Part shown: in pieces, positions 17,773 through 26,451 of the stretch
Layout: the number at the start of each line of letters is the position of its first letter
Numbering within the stretch: position 1 is the stretch's first letter
NCBI GenBank assembly: GCA_951813515.1
Contig: OX638346.1
Span: 248,001-312,000 of the forward strand
From: an uncultured Pseudomonadales bacterium
GTDB lineage: Bacteria > Pseudomonadota > Gammaproteobacteria > Pseudomonadales > Azotimanducaceae
Direction: 5' to 3'
DNA length: 64,000 bases
Made by a program: the position numbers and the translations under genes
Notes under the pieces: model-generated
Database searches by the model: none
What the model was told of the DNA's origin: nothing
What the model saw: the letters and a program-made list of their open reading frames with translations, nothing else

Positions 17773-18408
17773 CTAGAAAAGAAATAGCGCCGCAACCAAC
17801 AATAGCGCCAATCCCACCCCCCATACCAGACGCTTGCGCCGAGCATTGCCCGAAACGGCGGGAGCACTGTTCACGGTAGCCTGCTTCGCGTCAGCCTCGG
17901 CAGAATCCGTGCCGACGATCCCGGCGAACGTCTCGAAGAAGCCGTCCGCGGTCTTCCGCGCCGCGGCGTCGATGAGCCGCTGTCCGATCTGGGCAAGCTT
18001 GCCGCCGACGGTGCCGGCGGCCGTATATCGAAGCAGGGTGCCCTGTTCGGTTTCCGAAAGGGTCATGGATGCCGTGCCCCTGCCGAAGCCCGCCGGGCCG
18101 CTATTGACGGCGAGTTCGAGGCCATAGCTCTCGGGCGCCTTGACGTCGACCAGGGAAACCGTGCCCTTGAACGTCGCACTCACGGGTCCGACCTTCGCCT
18201 TGACTTCGGTGGCGTAGCGATTGTCCTCGATCCGGTCGAATCGCTGGCAGCCCTGGATGCACTGGCGCAGGACTGCCGGATCGTTGAGAGCGTCCCACAC
18301 GCGTTCGCGCGGCGCCTGGATCGAGTATTCGCCCGACTGCTCCAAACCCGGTATTCCCCACAGATTCCCCGCCCGCACGAATGTCGCATGAATGCAGACA
18401 TCCGGCAA
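17773..18408 (-). CDS. coxG: CoxG-like SRPBCC protein with C-terminal membrane anchor
   Basis: 211 residues. The SRPBCC/CoxG fold is recognised from GEYSIQAPRERVWDALNDPAVL, the CIQGCQRF turn, KVGPVSATFKGTVSL and LRYTAAGTVGGKLAQIGQRL. The last ~20 residues (LVWGVGLALLLVAALFLF) form a transmembrane anchor. CoxG proteins recruit CO-dehydrogenase-type enzymes to the membrane. It is the first gene of the operon. Family members begin close to the GEYSI strand, so the true start may be about 20 codons further in (a TTG at 18345); 18408 is the upstream ATG. Confidence 0.8.
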   Translation of the reverse strand: MPDVCIHATFVRAGNLWGIPGLEQSGEYSIQAPRERVWDALNDPAVLRQCIQGCQRFDRIEDNRYATEVKAKVGPVSATFKGTVSLVDVKAPESYGLELAVNSGPAGFGRGTASMTLSETEQGTLLRYTAAGTVGGKLAQIGQRLIDAAARKTADGFFETFAGIVGTDSAEADAKQATVNSAPAVSGNARRKRLVWGVGLALLLVAALFLF

Positions 18409-18551
18409 TACGTTTCGCCCTCAAGCCTCTAGCCCGCATATCTCACCAAGGCGCTTGTCGAATCAATAAAGTTCATTGCATTTCAATGAGGTACGTGCCA
18501 TTTTCGACGTTCGCGCCGGAAACAGACGGCGCTGCCGCGCCCTCGCTGGTC

Positions 18552-18634
18552 TTTTTTTCACGTGCGTGCACATGCTCGCTTCACCATAAGCGGCGGCTAT
18601 GTTTCCGCTCGCGAGCACACGCACGCGAAAAAAA
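18552..18634. repeat. long imperfect inverted repeat with T7/A7 ends
   Basis: The arms 18552-18579 and 18608-18634 are largely complementary: TTTTTTTC.CGTGCGTG and TGCTCGC on one side, GCGAGCACACGCACG and AAAAAAA on the other. An inner AGCGG/CCGCT pair sits within the loop. The structure lies between the aminopeptidase stop (18709) and the coxG start (18408), in a gap of 300 bases with no supported gene. The A and T tracts pair with each other, so in either direction the stem is followed by A, not U; it is not a standard intrinsic terminator. Confidence 0.6.
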
Positions 18635-18708
18635 TCCTGCGCGATCATCGCAGCCCTTGGTGACATATCCGGGCTAGCAACCGTCGCCCATGCAACTATT
18701 GCCGCCGG

Positions 18709-19869
18709 TCACGGGCGCTCCCCGGCGGCGTTCGTTCCGTGACGGGCATCGCATTGAATCAGGTCGCTTTCGTCGTCACTAACGTGGCGTCTCGGGTGCA
18801 ACGCCTCAAGTGCGGCGGTTCTCTGAACCGGGGCGAGACCGGCGAGCGCATCAACCGCTTCCAGGAACGCCGCCCAGTCACCTTCCCGCCGGTACAACGC
18901 GGCGAACGCAGGATATGCGTCCGAGTAGGCGCCGAGCGCCACAAGGTAGGCGTTGTTGACCGTTTCCACCAACCCATCGAAAGCGCCGCCGCCCAGCAAT
19001 GTCCTGTGCTGCCGATAGCAACGCCGGAGTGTTTCGAGCACCCGGGCCTTGTCCCGGTAGCGCCTTTCGTCATCGCCTTCCCGATAGACCGATTCCAGTC
19101 CCGCCCTGGTCGCCAGGAGCAATGCCCGCAGGCGCCGCCAACCCTCGCGTGAGGCGAGGTGTCGGTCAAACTCCGCTTCGCGGCCGCTATGCCGAAACCA
19201 CAGGCGCGCGCCGGTTTCCCCGGCGAACTGTGCGAACGACTCGTTGAAGACCGCATCGTCCTTGACCCAGATCCGCCGGTGGGAAATCTCGTGCAGCAGG
19301 AGTTCGGCCAGGCGAGGTTCGGACCATTCGATGAACGTGCTCAACAGCGGATCGTCGAACCAGCCCAGGGTGGAGTACGCCGAAACACCGGCGACGTAGG
19401 TTTCGTAGCCGCGGCGCTGAAACCCGGCTTCTGCCCTCAGGGCGGCGTTGCGGTCGAAGTACCCGCGATATGGCACACAGCCGACAAACGGATAGCACCA
19501 GCGATGGCCATCGACAGACAGCGGCGCCGCCGCGAACAGGTTCCAGACGACGAACGGTCGGTCAATCGCCGCGTAGCGCCGATACGTGTTTCCGGTATCG
19601 AGCTCGAGTTCCGACCGTGCGAACTCCACAATACGGCGGGCCACCAGGAGACGGTCCCGGAGTGCCGGCCCCGTGTCGGGATGGGCGATGACCGACTCGA
19701 CGGGCCGGCTCGTCCGCATGACTTCAAGCTGTCCGGCAGCCGCCTGCGTGTAGTACTGCAAAGCCGCGCAGCCGCCCAATAGCCAGAGAGTTGCGAACAA
19801 CGCACCCGTCCGCCATAGGCGGGGCCACGCCAGTGAAGCTGTGTCAATGGGTTCGCCAGGAGCTTGCAT
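18709..19869 (-). CDS. lipoprotein metallo-aminopeptidase (COG4324 / PF10023 type)
   Basis: About 386 residues from the chosen ATG 19869; the frame continues to 19959, but that puts the lipobox at residue 64. The lipobox is LLGGC, followed by AALQYYTQAAAGQL, which is typical of this family of predicted aminopeptidases. The zinc site is HEISH within LAELLLHEISHRRIWV, with a later NESFAQFAGE helix supplying the Glu ligand. It is expected at the outer membrane, facing the periplasm. It is divergent from bioB, and the start is uncertain between 19869 and 19959. Confidence 0.75.
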   Translation of the reverse strand: MQAPGEPIDTASLAWPRLWRTGALFATLWLLGGCAALQYYTQAAAGQLEVMRTSRPVESVIAHPDTGPALRDRLLVARRIVEFARSELELDTGNTYRRYAAIDRPFVVWNLFAAAPLSVDGHRWCYPFVGCVPYRGYFDRNAALRAEAGFQRRGYETYVAGVSAYSTLGWFDDPLLSTFIEWSEPRLAELLLHEISHRRIWVKDDAVFNESFAQFAGETGARLWFRHSGREAEFDRHLASREGWRRLRALLLATRAGLESVYREGDDERRYRDKARVLETLRRCYRQHRTLLGGGAFDGLVETVNNAYLVALGAYSDAYPAFAALYRREGDWAAFLEAVDALAGLAPVQRTAALEALHPRRHVSDDESDLIQCDARHGTNAAGERP

Positions 19870-20030
19870 GGCATCGTCGAGAGGATCGCTGTCGCCGCTG
19901 ATCATGTTAGCGTGCGCCTGACAAACAACGGGCGCGCCGCCCGTGTGTTCATTGCCCATGAAGCAACATCGGTAGCCTTCCCGAGGAACTTTCAGTAGGC
20001 TCCCGCGCCAGAGTTTCCAGGAGGGAGCGG

Positions 20031-20987
20031 ATGATCGAACAGCGCATCAGGCACGACTGGACGGTCGACGAGGCGATGGCCCTGTTCGAGCAGCCACTTA
20101 ACGACCTGCTGTTCGCCGCGCAGTCCATCCACCGCGAATACCACGCACCGAACGCGGTACAGATCAGCACGCTGCTCAGCATCAAGACGGGCGGCTGCCC
20201 GGAGGACTGCAAGTACTGCCCGCAGAGCATCCACTACGATACCGGCCTCGACACGCACAACCTGCTGCCCGTCGAGGATGTCGTCAAGGCTGCCGAGCGC
20301 GCGCACGCCGCGGGCGCGACGCGGTTTTGCATGGGTGCCGCGTGGCGCAGTCCGACCAACTCCCAGACCCGCAGGGTGTGCGAGCTGGTGCGGGCGGTGA
20401 AGGACCTCGAGATGGAGACCTGCGTGACGCTGGGCATGCTGACCGAGGACCAGGCGCAGGCCCTTGCCGAGGCGGGTCTCGACTACTACAACCACAACTT
20501 GGACACCTCCCCCGACTACTACGGAGAAGTCATCACGACGCGCACCTACCAGGACCGTCTCGACACGCTCGCCCACGTGCGGGACGCCGGCATGAAGGTC
20601 TGCTGCGGCGGCATCGTCGGCATGGGTGAGTCGCGCAGGGACCGCGCCGGTCTGCTCGTGCAGTTGGCCGGCCTGCCGGAACACCCCGAGTCCGTGCCGA
20701 TCAATAACCTCGTGCAGGCCGAGGGAACGCCGATGCACGGCAGCGAAGCGCTGCCGCCGCTGGAAACGGTTCGATGCATCGCCGTGGCGCGCATACTCAT
20801 GCCGCGCTCGGTCATACGACTTTCGGCGGGGAGAACCGACCTGTCGGAGGAGGCCCAGGCGCTCTGCTTCCTCGCCGGCGCCGGCTCGATCTTCTGCGGT
20901 GATCGCCTGTTGACGACGCCGAACCCAAGTTTCGAGTCGGACATGGCCATGTTCGGCCAACTCGGCATCGCACCGCAGGCGCCCTGA
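20031..20987 (+). CDS. bioB: biotin synthase
   Basis: 318 residues of the radical-SAM enzyme that inserts sulfur into dethiobiotin. The SAM cluster motif C-x3-C-x2-C is [13 protein letters not shown] near residue 50, preceded by the typical [10 protein letters not shown]. Other landmarks are [15 protein letters not shown], the second-cluster Cys region [23 protein letters not shown], and the R-x-S-A-G-R motif ([11 protein letters not shown]). The ATG has a strong SD (CAGGAGGGAGCGG). No other bio genes lie nearby. The downstream MaoC-type gene starts 43 bases after the stop. Confidence 0.96.
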   Translation: MIEQRIRHDWTVDEAMALFEQPLNDLLFAAQSIHREYHAPNAVQISTLLSIKTGGCPEDCKYCPQSIHYDTGLDTHNLLPVEDVVKAAERAHAAGATRFCMGAAWRSPTNSQTRRVCELVRAVKDLEMETCVTLGMLTEDQAQALAEAGLDYYNHNLDTSPDYYGEVITTRTYQDRLDTLAHVRDAGMKVCCGGIVGMGESRRDRAGLLVQLAGLPEHPESVPINNLVQAEGTPMHGSEALPPLETVRCIAVARILMPRSVIRLSAGRTDLSEEAQALCFLAGAGSIFCGDRLLTTPNPSFESDMAMFGQLGIAPQAP

Positions 20988-21030
20988 CGCCAGCGCCGAA
21001 CTTGCCGGGACCGCCGGCGCATCGGGCACC

Positions 21031-21474
21031 ATGCGCTACTACGAAGACATCCCTCTCGATCATCACTCCGTCATAGGGACGTATTCCCTCTCGGAAGCCG
21101 CGATCATCGACTTCGCGCGCGCCTGGGATCCGCAACCTTTCCACACCGACGCCGACGCGGCCCGCAGGTCCGTGTTCGGCGGGCTGGTGGCCTCCTCCGC
21201 GCACCTGTTCGCGATCTGTACGCGGCTGTTTTTCGACCAGGCCGACCCCATTCGGGTCGTCGCCATGCTCGGCAAGGACAAGCTGCGGCTGCCGAATCCC
21301 GCCCGCGCCGGAACAACGCTCACCTACGAGACCCGCTGTGCCGACAGGCGCGATTCCGCCAGCCGCGACGATGTCGGGATCGTCACGCTGGCGGACAAGG
21401 TGACCGATGACGCCGGTATCGTTGTGCTGACGCAGGAGGTGTCGCTGATGGTTGCGCGTCGGCAACGACTGTAG
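21031..21474 (+). CDS. MaoC-like (R)-hydratase domain protein
   Basis: 147 residues with a single hot-dog-fold MaoC domain. The active-site signature is [17 protein letters not shown] (Asp and His of the hydratase), followed by [21 protein letters not shown]. Such proteins hydrate enoyl-CoA or related thioesters. It lies between bioB and trpG on the same strand, 11 bases before the trpG ATG, so it may be part of a bioB-maoC-trpGDC transcript, although no metabolic link is evident. Confidence 0.85.
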   Translation: MRYYEDIPLDHHSVIGTYSLSEAAIIDFARAWDPQPFHTDADAARRSVFGGLVASSAHLFAICTRLFFDQADPIRVVAMLGKDKLRLPNPARAGTTLTYETRCADRRDSASRDDVGIVTLADKVTDDAGIVVLTQEVSLMVARRQRL

Positions 21475-21485
21475 GATTGCCGCGC

Positions 21486-22064
21486 ATGATCCTCATGATC
21501 GACAACTACGATTCGTTCACCTACAACGTTGTCCAGTACCTCGGCGAACTCGGCGCCGAGATGGAGGTGCGCCGCAACGACGAAGTGACGGTGGACGAGA
21601 TCGAACGGAGCGCCCCCGAGAAGATCGTCATTTCGCCCGGGCCGTGCACACCGGACGAGGCCGGCATTTCCGTCGACACCGTCCGCCGCCTCGGCGGCCG
21701 GATTCCGATTCTCGGCATCTGCCTGGGGCACCAGAGCATCGCCCAGGCCTACGGCGGTGACATCGTCCGGGCGCGCCGCGTCATGCACGGCAAGATGAGC
21801 GCCATACATCACGCCGGCTGCGGCGTGTTTGAAGATCTGCCCGACGGTTTCGAGGCGACCCGGTACCACTCCCTGGTGGTGAGACGGGAAACGTTCCCGG
21901 ACTGCCTCGAAGTTACCGCCTGGACGCGGTTCGAAGACGGATCAAACGACGAGATCATGGGTCTTCGGCATCGCGAGTTCGATGTCGAAGGCGTACAGTT
22001 TCACCCGGAGTCTTTCATGACTCGTGTCGGACACGACCTTTTGCGCAACTTTCTCGACCGGTAA
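21486..22064 (+). CDS. trpG: anthranilate synthase component II (glutamine amidotransferase)
   Basis: 192 residues of the TrpG/PabA amidotransferase family, supplying ammonia for anthranilate (or aminodeoxychorismate) synthesis. Start ATG 21486 gives the family N-terminus [14 protein letters not shown]. The oxyanion site [13 protein letters not shown], the nucleophile in [15 protein letters not shown], and the catalytic His-Glu of QFHPESFMT are intact. It is followed by trpD and trpC, which favours a tryptophan role. No trpE is present in the window. Confidence 0.93.
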   Translation: MILMIDNYDSFTYNVVQYLGELGAEMEVRRNDEVTVDEIERSAPEKIVISPGPCTPDEAGISVDTVRRLGGRIPILGICLGHQSIAQAYGGDIVRARRVMHGKMSAIHHAGCGVFEDLPDGFEATRYHSLVVRRETFPDCLEVTAWTRFEDGSNDEIMGLRHREFDVEGVQFHPESFMTRVGHDLLRNFLDR

Positions 22065-22105
22065 GCTGGTTCGGACCACCCTCCAAAGACAGCGGTAGCA
22101 GACAC

Positions 22106-23131
22106 ATGGACATACGCGAAGCCCTCGAGCGCCTGACCAGCGGCGAGCATCTTGACCGGGAAGGGGCGCGGGACGTGTTCGAGATCATCATGGCGGGAGA
22201 GGCGACACCAGCGCAGATCGGCGGCGTGCTGATGGCGCTGCGAGCGCGAGGAGAGACGGCGGCCGAGATCGCGGGCGCCGCCGAGGCCATGCGCGCTGTC
22301 AGCCTCAAGGTGAACGTGGCCGCCCCCGACCTGGTCGATACCGCCGGCACCGGCGGCAGCGGGGGCGCCAAGCTGTTCAACATTTCCACCGGCGCGGCAT
22401 TCGTGGCCGCGGCAGCGGGCGCGCACGTTGCGAAGCACGGCAACCGGGGAATGACCAGCGCCAGCGGCAGCGCCGACGTGCTCGAAGCGGCGGGCGTCAA
22501 CCTCTCGCTGCGACCGGATCAGATCGCGCGTTGCATCACCGAAGTCGGCATCGGCTTCATGTTCGCGCAAACGCACCACAGCGCCATGCGGCATGCCGGT
22601 CCCGTCCGCGTCGAACTTGGCGTGCGCACCGTCTTCAACCTGATCGCTCCGTTGACCAACCCAGCCAATGCGAAACGCCAGGTGATCGGCGTCTTCGCAT
22701 CCGCCTGGCAGCGAACCTTGGGCGAAGTGGCTGCACTGCTGGGCGCCGAGCACGTGCTCATCGTGCACAGCGACGGGCTTGACGAAATATCGGTAGCCGG
22801 TCCTTCCAGCGTCGTCGAGTGCAAGTCCGGCGAAATCACCGAGTACTCCATCCACCCGCGGGACTTCGGATTGACAACGCATCCCACCGACGCGTTGCGG
22901 GCCGAATCCCCCGCCGAGAGCCTAGCGTTGATCAAGGCCGCCTTCAGCCAGGAGAACGAAGCCGCCGCTGACGTTGTCGCGCTCAACGCCGGCGCCGCGA
23001 TCTACGTATCGGGGGTCGCCCTCAGCTTGGCCGACGGCGTGGCAATGGCGCAGGACGCAATCGGCTCTGGAATGGCTGCGGAGCGCATGCAGGAACTTGC
23101 ACGCCTGTCGAGCCTGATGAGCGAACAATGA
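22106..23131 (+). CDS. trpD: anthranilate phosphoribosyltransferase
   Basis: 341 residues that join anthranilate to PRPP in tryptophan synthesis. The N-terminal helical domain is followed by the PRPP loop DTAGTGGSGGAKLFNISTGAAF (in two parts: GTGG and FNIST). The usual Asp after GTGG is Ser here. KHGNRGMTSASGSADVLEAAG and HHSAMRHAGPVRVELGVRTVFN are typical. The stop overlaps the trpC start by 4 bases (ATGA), so the two are translationally coupled. Confidence 0.95.
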   Translation: MDIREALERLTSGEHLDREGARDVFEIIMAGEATPAQIGGVLMALRARGETAAEIAGAAEAMRAVSLKVNVAAPDLVDTAGTGGSGGAKLFNISTGAAFVAAAAGAHVAKHGNRGMTSASGSADVLEAAGVNLSLRPDQIARCITEVGIGFMFAQTHHSAMRHAGPVRVELGVRTVFNLIAPLTNPANAKRQVIGVFASAWQRTLGEVAALLGAEHVLIVHSDGLDEISVAGPSSVVECKSGEITEYSIHPRDFGLTTHPTDALRAESPAESLALIKAAFSQENEAAADVVALNAGAAIYVSGVALSLADGVAMAQDAIGSGMAAERMQELARLSSLMSEQ

Positions 23132-23925
23132 CGGTCCTTGACCGGATTCTTGTCCACAAGGGGGAAGAACTCGCACAACGGCAACGCGTTCGGCCCCTCC
23201 GGAAGGTGCGCACAGCAGCAGAGTCCGCCGCGCCCACGCGCGGCTTCGCCGACGCGGTCAAACGCAGGAAACCCGCCGTCATCGCCGAGTTGAAGAAGGC
23301 GTCGCCCAGCAGGGGCGTGATCCGGGAGCACTTCCACCCGGCAGCCATCGCGGCAAGCTACGAAGCGGCGGGAGCGGCGTGTCTCTCCGTCCTGACCGAT
23401 GAGGCCTTCTTCCAGGGATGTGACGAAGACCTGGCACAGGCGAAAGCGGCAACGCAGCTCCCGGTGCTGCGCAAGGATTTCGTGATCGACAAGTACCAGG
23501 TTTTCGAAGCACGGGACCTCGGCGCCGATTGCATCCTTCTCATCGCCGCAGCCCTCGACCCGGAACGTATCGAATCGTTCAACGAACTCGCGGGGCAACT
23601 TGGTCTGGATACCCTCGTCGAAGTGCACAACGCACGCGAACTCGACATCGCCATGCGGACGGCACCGACTCTGCTCGGCATCAACAACCGGGACCTGCGG
23701 ACGTTCGACACCTCACTGGACACGACGCTTTCGTTGCTCGCCGATGTGCCCGAGGAAACGACCGTGGTGACCGAGAGCGGCATTCGTACCCGGGAGGATG
23801 TTCGCCGCATGCGCGATGCCGGCGTCGAGGCGTTCCTCGTAGGCGAGGCGTTCATGCGCGCCAGCGATCCCGGCGATGGCTTGCGCGAGCTGTTCGGTGC
23901 GCTCGCCGCCGAAGGGGCCGGTTGA
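23128..23925 (+). CDS. trpC: indole-3-glycerol-phosphate synthase
   Basis: 265 residues, a single-domain TrpC (no fused TrpF). The catalytic barrel is evident from PAVIAELKKASPSRGVIRE, CLSVLTDEAFFQGCDEDL, VLRKDFVIDKYQVFEARDLGAD (split: the KDFVID Lys is the catalytic residue), LGINNRDLRTFDTSLD and ESGIRTREDVRRM. It overlaps trpD by 4 bases upstream and shares one base with the next gene's ATG, so it belongs to one tight operon. Confidence 0.95.
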   Translation: MTVLDRILVHKGEELAQRQRVRPLRKVRTAAESAAPTRGFADAVKRRKPAVIAELKKASPSRGVIREHFHPAAIAASYEAAGAACLSVLTDEAFFQGCDEDLAQAKAATQLPVLRKDFVIDKYQVFEARDLGADCILLIAAALDPERIESFNELAGQLGLDTLVEVHNARELDIAMRTAPTLLGINNRDLRTFDTSLDTTLSLLADVPEETTVVTESGIRTREDVRRMRDAGVEAFLVGEAFMRASDPGDGLRELFGALAAEGAG

Positions 23926-24359
23926 TGGCCGCGCTGAAAACCAGGCCGACCGACGCCAGCGTGTACGCGTTCCTCGATGGCGTTGACAACCCGAACCGGC
24001 GCGAAGACGCCCGGCGCGTCATCGAAATCATGCAGCGGACGACGCAAGAGCAACCGAGAATGTGGGGAGACAGGATCGTCGGGTTCGGCAGCTACCACTA
24101 CAGGTACGCGAGCGGGCGCGAGGGTGATTGGCCGCTGATCGGACTATCACCCGGCAAAAGGAATCTCGCGCTCTACATCATGCCCGGCTTTGACAATTGC
24201 CAGTGCCAAGCGCTCCTCGCGAGGCTCGGCAAGCATCGCACGGGCAGATCCTGCCTTTACGTGAACAGGCTCCGCGACATCGATATCAGCGTCCTGGAAG
24301 AACTCGTTCGACAATCCGTCGCCGAGATGCGGCGACGCTATCCGCGCACAGGCGACTAG
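23925..24359 (+). CDS. DUF1801 domain protein
   Basis: 144 residues. The start ATG overlaps the trpC stop (TGATGG), so it is translated from the trp transcript. The DUF1801/YdhG-like fold is indicated by FLDGVDNPNRREDARRVIEI, MWGDRIVGFGSYHYRYASGR and the Cys-containing KHRTGRSCLYVNRLRDID near the end. The biochemical role of the family is not established; no link to tryptophan synthesis is visible apart from the position. It converges on the RNA-binding protein gene, overlapping its stop by 4 bases. Confidence 0.85.
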   Translation: MAALKTRPTDASVYAFLDGVDNPNRREDARRVIEIMQRTTQEQPRMWGDRIVGFGSYHYRYASGREGDWPLIGLSPGKRNLALYIMPGFDNCQCQALLARLGKHRTGRSCLYVNRLRDIDISVLEELVRQSVAEMRRRYPRTGD

Positions 24360-24622
24360 TAGCGCCGGGTCGTCCTCTCCCTGCGCGGGCGCGCCTGGTT
24401 CACGGTGAGCTGCCGACCGCTGAGTTGGGTAGCGTTCAACGCCTTGATCGCCTCGTCCGCCTCGGCGTTGTCCGGCATGTCGATGAAGCCGAATCCCTTG
24501 GATCGCCCCGTCTCTCTGTCGGTGATCACCTGTGCATCCTGCACCCGTCCATGTTCCTCGAACATCTTCGCGAGATCCTCGGAAGTGACGCTATACGGCA
24601 TGTTTCCTACATATATCTTCAA
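24356..24622 (-). CDS. RRM-type RNA-binding protein
   Basis: 88 residues forming a single RNA-recognition motif: RNP2 is KIYVGNMPYSV at the N-terminus, RNP1 is KGFGFIDM at about residue 41, and a basic tail follows (RPRRERTTRRY). The TTG at 24622 is the likely start because a perfect AGGAGG lies 6 bases upstream, inside the longer frame to 24670. Bacterial single-RRM proteins of this size are often cold- or stress-related, but no RNA target is known. Confidence 0.88.
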   Translation of the reverse strand: MKIYVGNMPYSVTSEDLAKMFEEHGRVQDAQVITDRETGRSKGFGFIDMPDNAEADEAIKALNATQLSGRQLTVNQARPRRERTTRRY

Positions 24623-24977
24623 TTTAAGCCTCCTGTGGCGGTTTTCGTCCTCTGTTCCGCCGATCCTCAAGTAGACTCAATGATGGCTGAATCGCTCCGA
24701 AGCACTGCTACATTCGATTGTGGTCCAAGTTCATTTCACCTCCCCCCTGCGCCAGTCCTGCGAAAAGACCGCATCTTGGCAAAACCTGAGAAAGGCAGAC
24801 AAAGCGCAACCGAGTCATAGAACCCGCCTACGCCTTAGCGCACAGTATGGGCGGGCACCCTCCAAATGTCGAGCTTCACGCCAATCGGCTTGGTCGCATT
24901 GGAAACCACTCCGGCACGGATGACGCAAGGGCCGGTGGGCCGAAATGGGCTTTTGAGGGACCCGCAGACACGAAGAA

Positions 24978-25075
24978 CGCGAGGGGACACCCTCGCGAAG
25001 AATATCGCCCTCAGCCGAGAGCACGAGAGAATTCCCCTCGAAAAAGAACCAAGGCTGAAGGCACCGACAAGTGCG
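24978..25075 (+). repeat. diverged copy C of the interspersed palindromic repeat
   Basis: The core 25007-25040 (GCCCTCAGCC, a GAGCRCGAG block, then CCCCTCG) aligns with copies A and B, and the following ~35 bases (GGCTGAAGGCACCGAC region) match their second half weakly. Just before it, 24978-24997 forms a perfect 8-bp hairpin, CGCGAGGG-gaca-CCCTCGCG, like the main hairpin of A and B. This and the hairpin at 25087-25109 account for most of the 500-base gap between the RRM gene and the acidic lipoprotein, where I see no convincing gene. Confidence 0.5.
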
Positions 25076-25086
25076 ACGCTCGTGTC

Positions 25087-25109
25087 GGGGAGGTTCATAG
25101 AACCTCCCC
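25087..25109. terminator. perfect 10-bp hairpin downstream of the acidic lipoprotein gene
   Basis: GGGGAGGTTC, a 3-base loop ATA, and GAACCTCCCC form a perfect stem 18 bases beyond the stop of the lipoprotein gene (25128, minus strand). The stability and position fit a transcription terminator or 3'-end barrier. There is no U-tract on either side, so intrinsic termination is not certain. Confidence 0.45.
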
Positions 25110-25127
25110 TGAACTAGGTGTCGAGGC

Positions 25128-25481
25128 CTAGCCGTCGTCCGCGTCGGCAGGCATCTCCGAGGCGTCCATGGCATCGTCGGCGGATTCACCCGCCCCGTCG
25201 CCTTCGTCAGCCGCTTCGCCTTCGGCCGCCGGCTCAAGGTCCGTCATCGGCTCTTCCGCTGCCGCTTCGCCTTCGGCTGCGGGCTCAAGGTCCGTCATCG
25301 GCTCTTCCGCCGCCGCTTCGCCTTCGGCTGCTGCTGCGGGCTCAACGTCCGTCATGGGCTCTTCTGCCGCCGGTTCTTCCATGGGCTCTTCCGCAGCGCC
25401 CTGGTCAGTGGATCCGGCTTGCTCACATCCCACGAGCACCCCTACTGCCAGCAGGGCAGCGAATAATCGAGTCAAGTTCAT
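25128..25481 (-). CDS. acidic Ala/Glu-rich repeat lipoprotein
   Basis: 117 residues from ATG 25481 (AGGAGGACAC directly upstream). A lipobox (VLVGC, Cys near residue 19) marks it as a lipoprotein. The mature part is almost entirely Ala, Glu, Asp, Pro and Met, and is built from repeats of the type AAEEPMTDLEPAAEGEA, encoded by tandem 51-bp units. It has no aromatic core and is probably disordered and strongly negative. The function is unknown; such proteins can be spacers or ion or polycation binders on the envelope. Confidence 0.75.
   Translation of the reverse strand: MNLTRLFAALLAVGVLVGCEQAGSTDQGAAEEPMEEPAAEEPMTDVEPAAAAEGEAAAEEPMTDLEPAAEGEAAAEEPMTDLEPAAEGEAADEGDGAGESADDAMDASEMPADADDG
25210..25368. 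repeat. tandem 51-bp coding repeats
   Basis: Two consecutive 51-base units (25210-25260 and 25261-25311) are nearly identical. A third unit (25312-25368) is lengthened by two codons to 57 bases and is more diverged, and a fragment continues to about 25395. All lie in frame within the acidic lipoprotein gene, so copy-number changes would keep the frame. Confidence 0.8.
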
Positions 25482-25617
25482 GTGTCCTCCTGTCACAAGT
25501 AGGGCTATGTTGCCACATCACTGTCGCCGCAACACTCCCGTAACTCCGAGCATACTCGAAAAAGGCCGCGCGTCGCGACCTCGACCTGCCGCAGGGGCAA
25601 ATCCACTCCGATCAACG

Positions 25618-26442
25618 TCACTTGCCTGAAGCGAGCAGAATCGCGACGACACGCTCGATATCGGCATCCTTGACGGACTTCAGTTCGCGCATGCCGCGAT
25701 AGATGTCCGAAGCCGCTTCGTGGAAGCCCGACGGCAACCCCGCCTCTGAGAAAGTGGCAGCGATCTCCCGCATCTCCCCTTCGAACCGCCATGCCTTCGG
25801 GCTCGTTCCCCTCGCGGCCGCATCGCTCCTGGCCACCAAACCAGGCTGCGAGATATTCCACTCGGACAACAACGCGTCCTCTACCCCCTGCGATGTCGCC
25901 AGCGCTCGAATTGCGAGCACCAGGGCAGACGAGCCCTTGGTGTAAGCGGCATAGCACATCTTCAGCGCCGACGCCGAGCAATCCACCGTTCGAGCGTCGA
26001 CCAGGGTTCCCTCGAACCAGGACGCGACCTGGTATGCCAGATCGCCCGACAGGTAGAGACGCGTCGCACCCGGCCGGCGCGCGGGCGGACCGATGATCCC
26101 GCCATCGACAAAACCGTCGCCCACGATGTCCGCAATACGCCTCGATGTCGCGGGCGAAACCGCGTTCGCATCAACGTAGACGCCTCTGAACCCACTGTCG
26201 TGGACACTTCGCGCCACGTCCACCGCGGCGCCCGGCGGACATACGGATATGACGTTCTCCACGCACGTCAACGCGCTTTCAAGGGTTTCGATCGAAGCCA
26301 AATCCGCAGCCGCGGCCCGACGCCGCGTCTCATCGCTTCGGGACTCCGAGACCCACCGTACCGCGTGGCCGCTCGCCCGCAGCGCAGCGCCGATGGATGC
26401 ACCCATCTCGCCCGGGTGCAGAAGCAGAATGGATTCACTCAT
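25618..26442 (-). CDS. NAD(P)-dependent dehydrogenase, 6PGDH-like N-domain with DUF1932 C-domain
   Basis: 274 residues. The N-terminal Rossmann fold has a glycine-rich turn (LLLHPGEMGASIGAALRASG) as in 3-hydroxyisobutyrate/6-phosphogluconate dehydrogenases, then VISVCPPGAAVDVA and VDANAVSPATSRRIA. The C-terminal half (LKMCYAAYTKGSSALVLAIR) matches the DUF1932 arrangement, with the catalytic-type Lys in the KMCYAAYTKG helix. It starts 9 bases after the amidase stop on the same strand and is probably co-transcribed. The substrate is unknown. Confidence 0.8.
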   Translation of the reverse strand: MSESILLLHPGEMGASIGAALRASGHAVRWVSESRSDETRRRAAAADLASIETLESALTCVENVISVCPPGAAVDVARSVHDSGFRGVYVDANAVSPATSRRIADIVGDGFVDGGIIGPPARRPGATRLYLSGDLAYQVASWFEGTLVDARTVDCSASALKMCYAAYTKGSSALVLAIRALATSQGVEDALLSEWNISQPGLVARSDAAARGTSPKAWRFEGEMREIAATFSEAGLPSGFHEAASDIYRGMRELKSVKDADIERVVAILLASGK

Positions 26443-26451
26443 GTCTCTTCC

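Noticed and set aside
18463..18666. A 67-codon minus-strand frame across the long inverted repeat
   Set aside because: The frame is created by the inverted repeat; there is no SD and no conserved segment.
24815..25237. Two overlapping minus-strand frames in the gap between the RRM gene and the acidic lipoprotein
   Set aside because: They run through the hairpins and the diverged repeat, have no recognisable domain, and one starts inside a perfect hairpin. Treated as non-coding.
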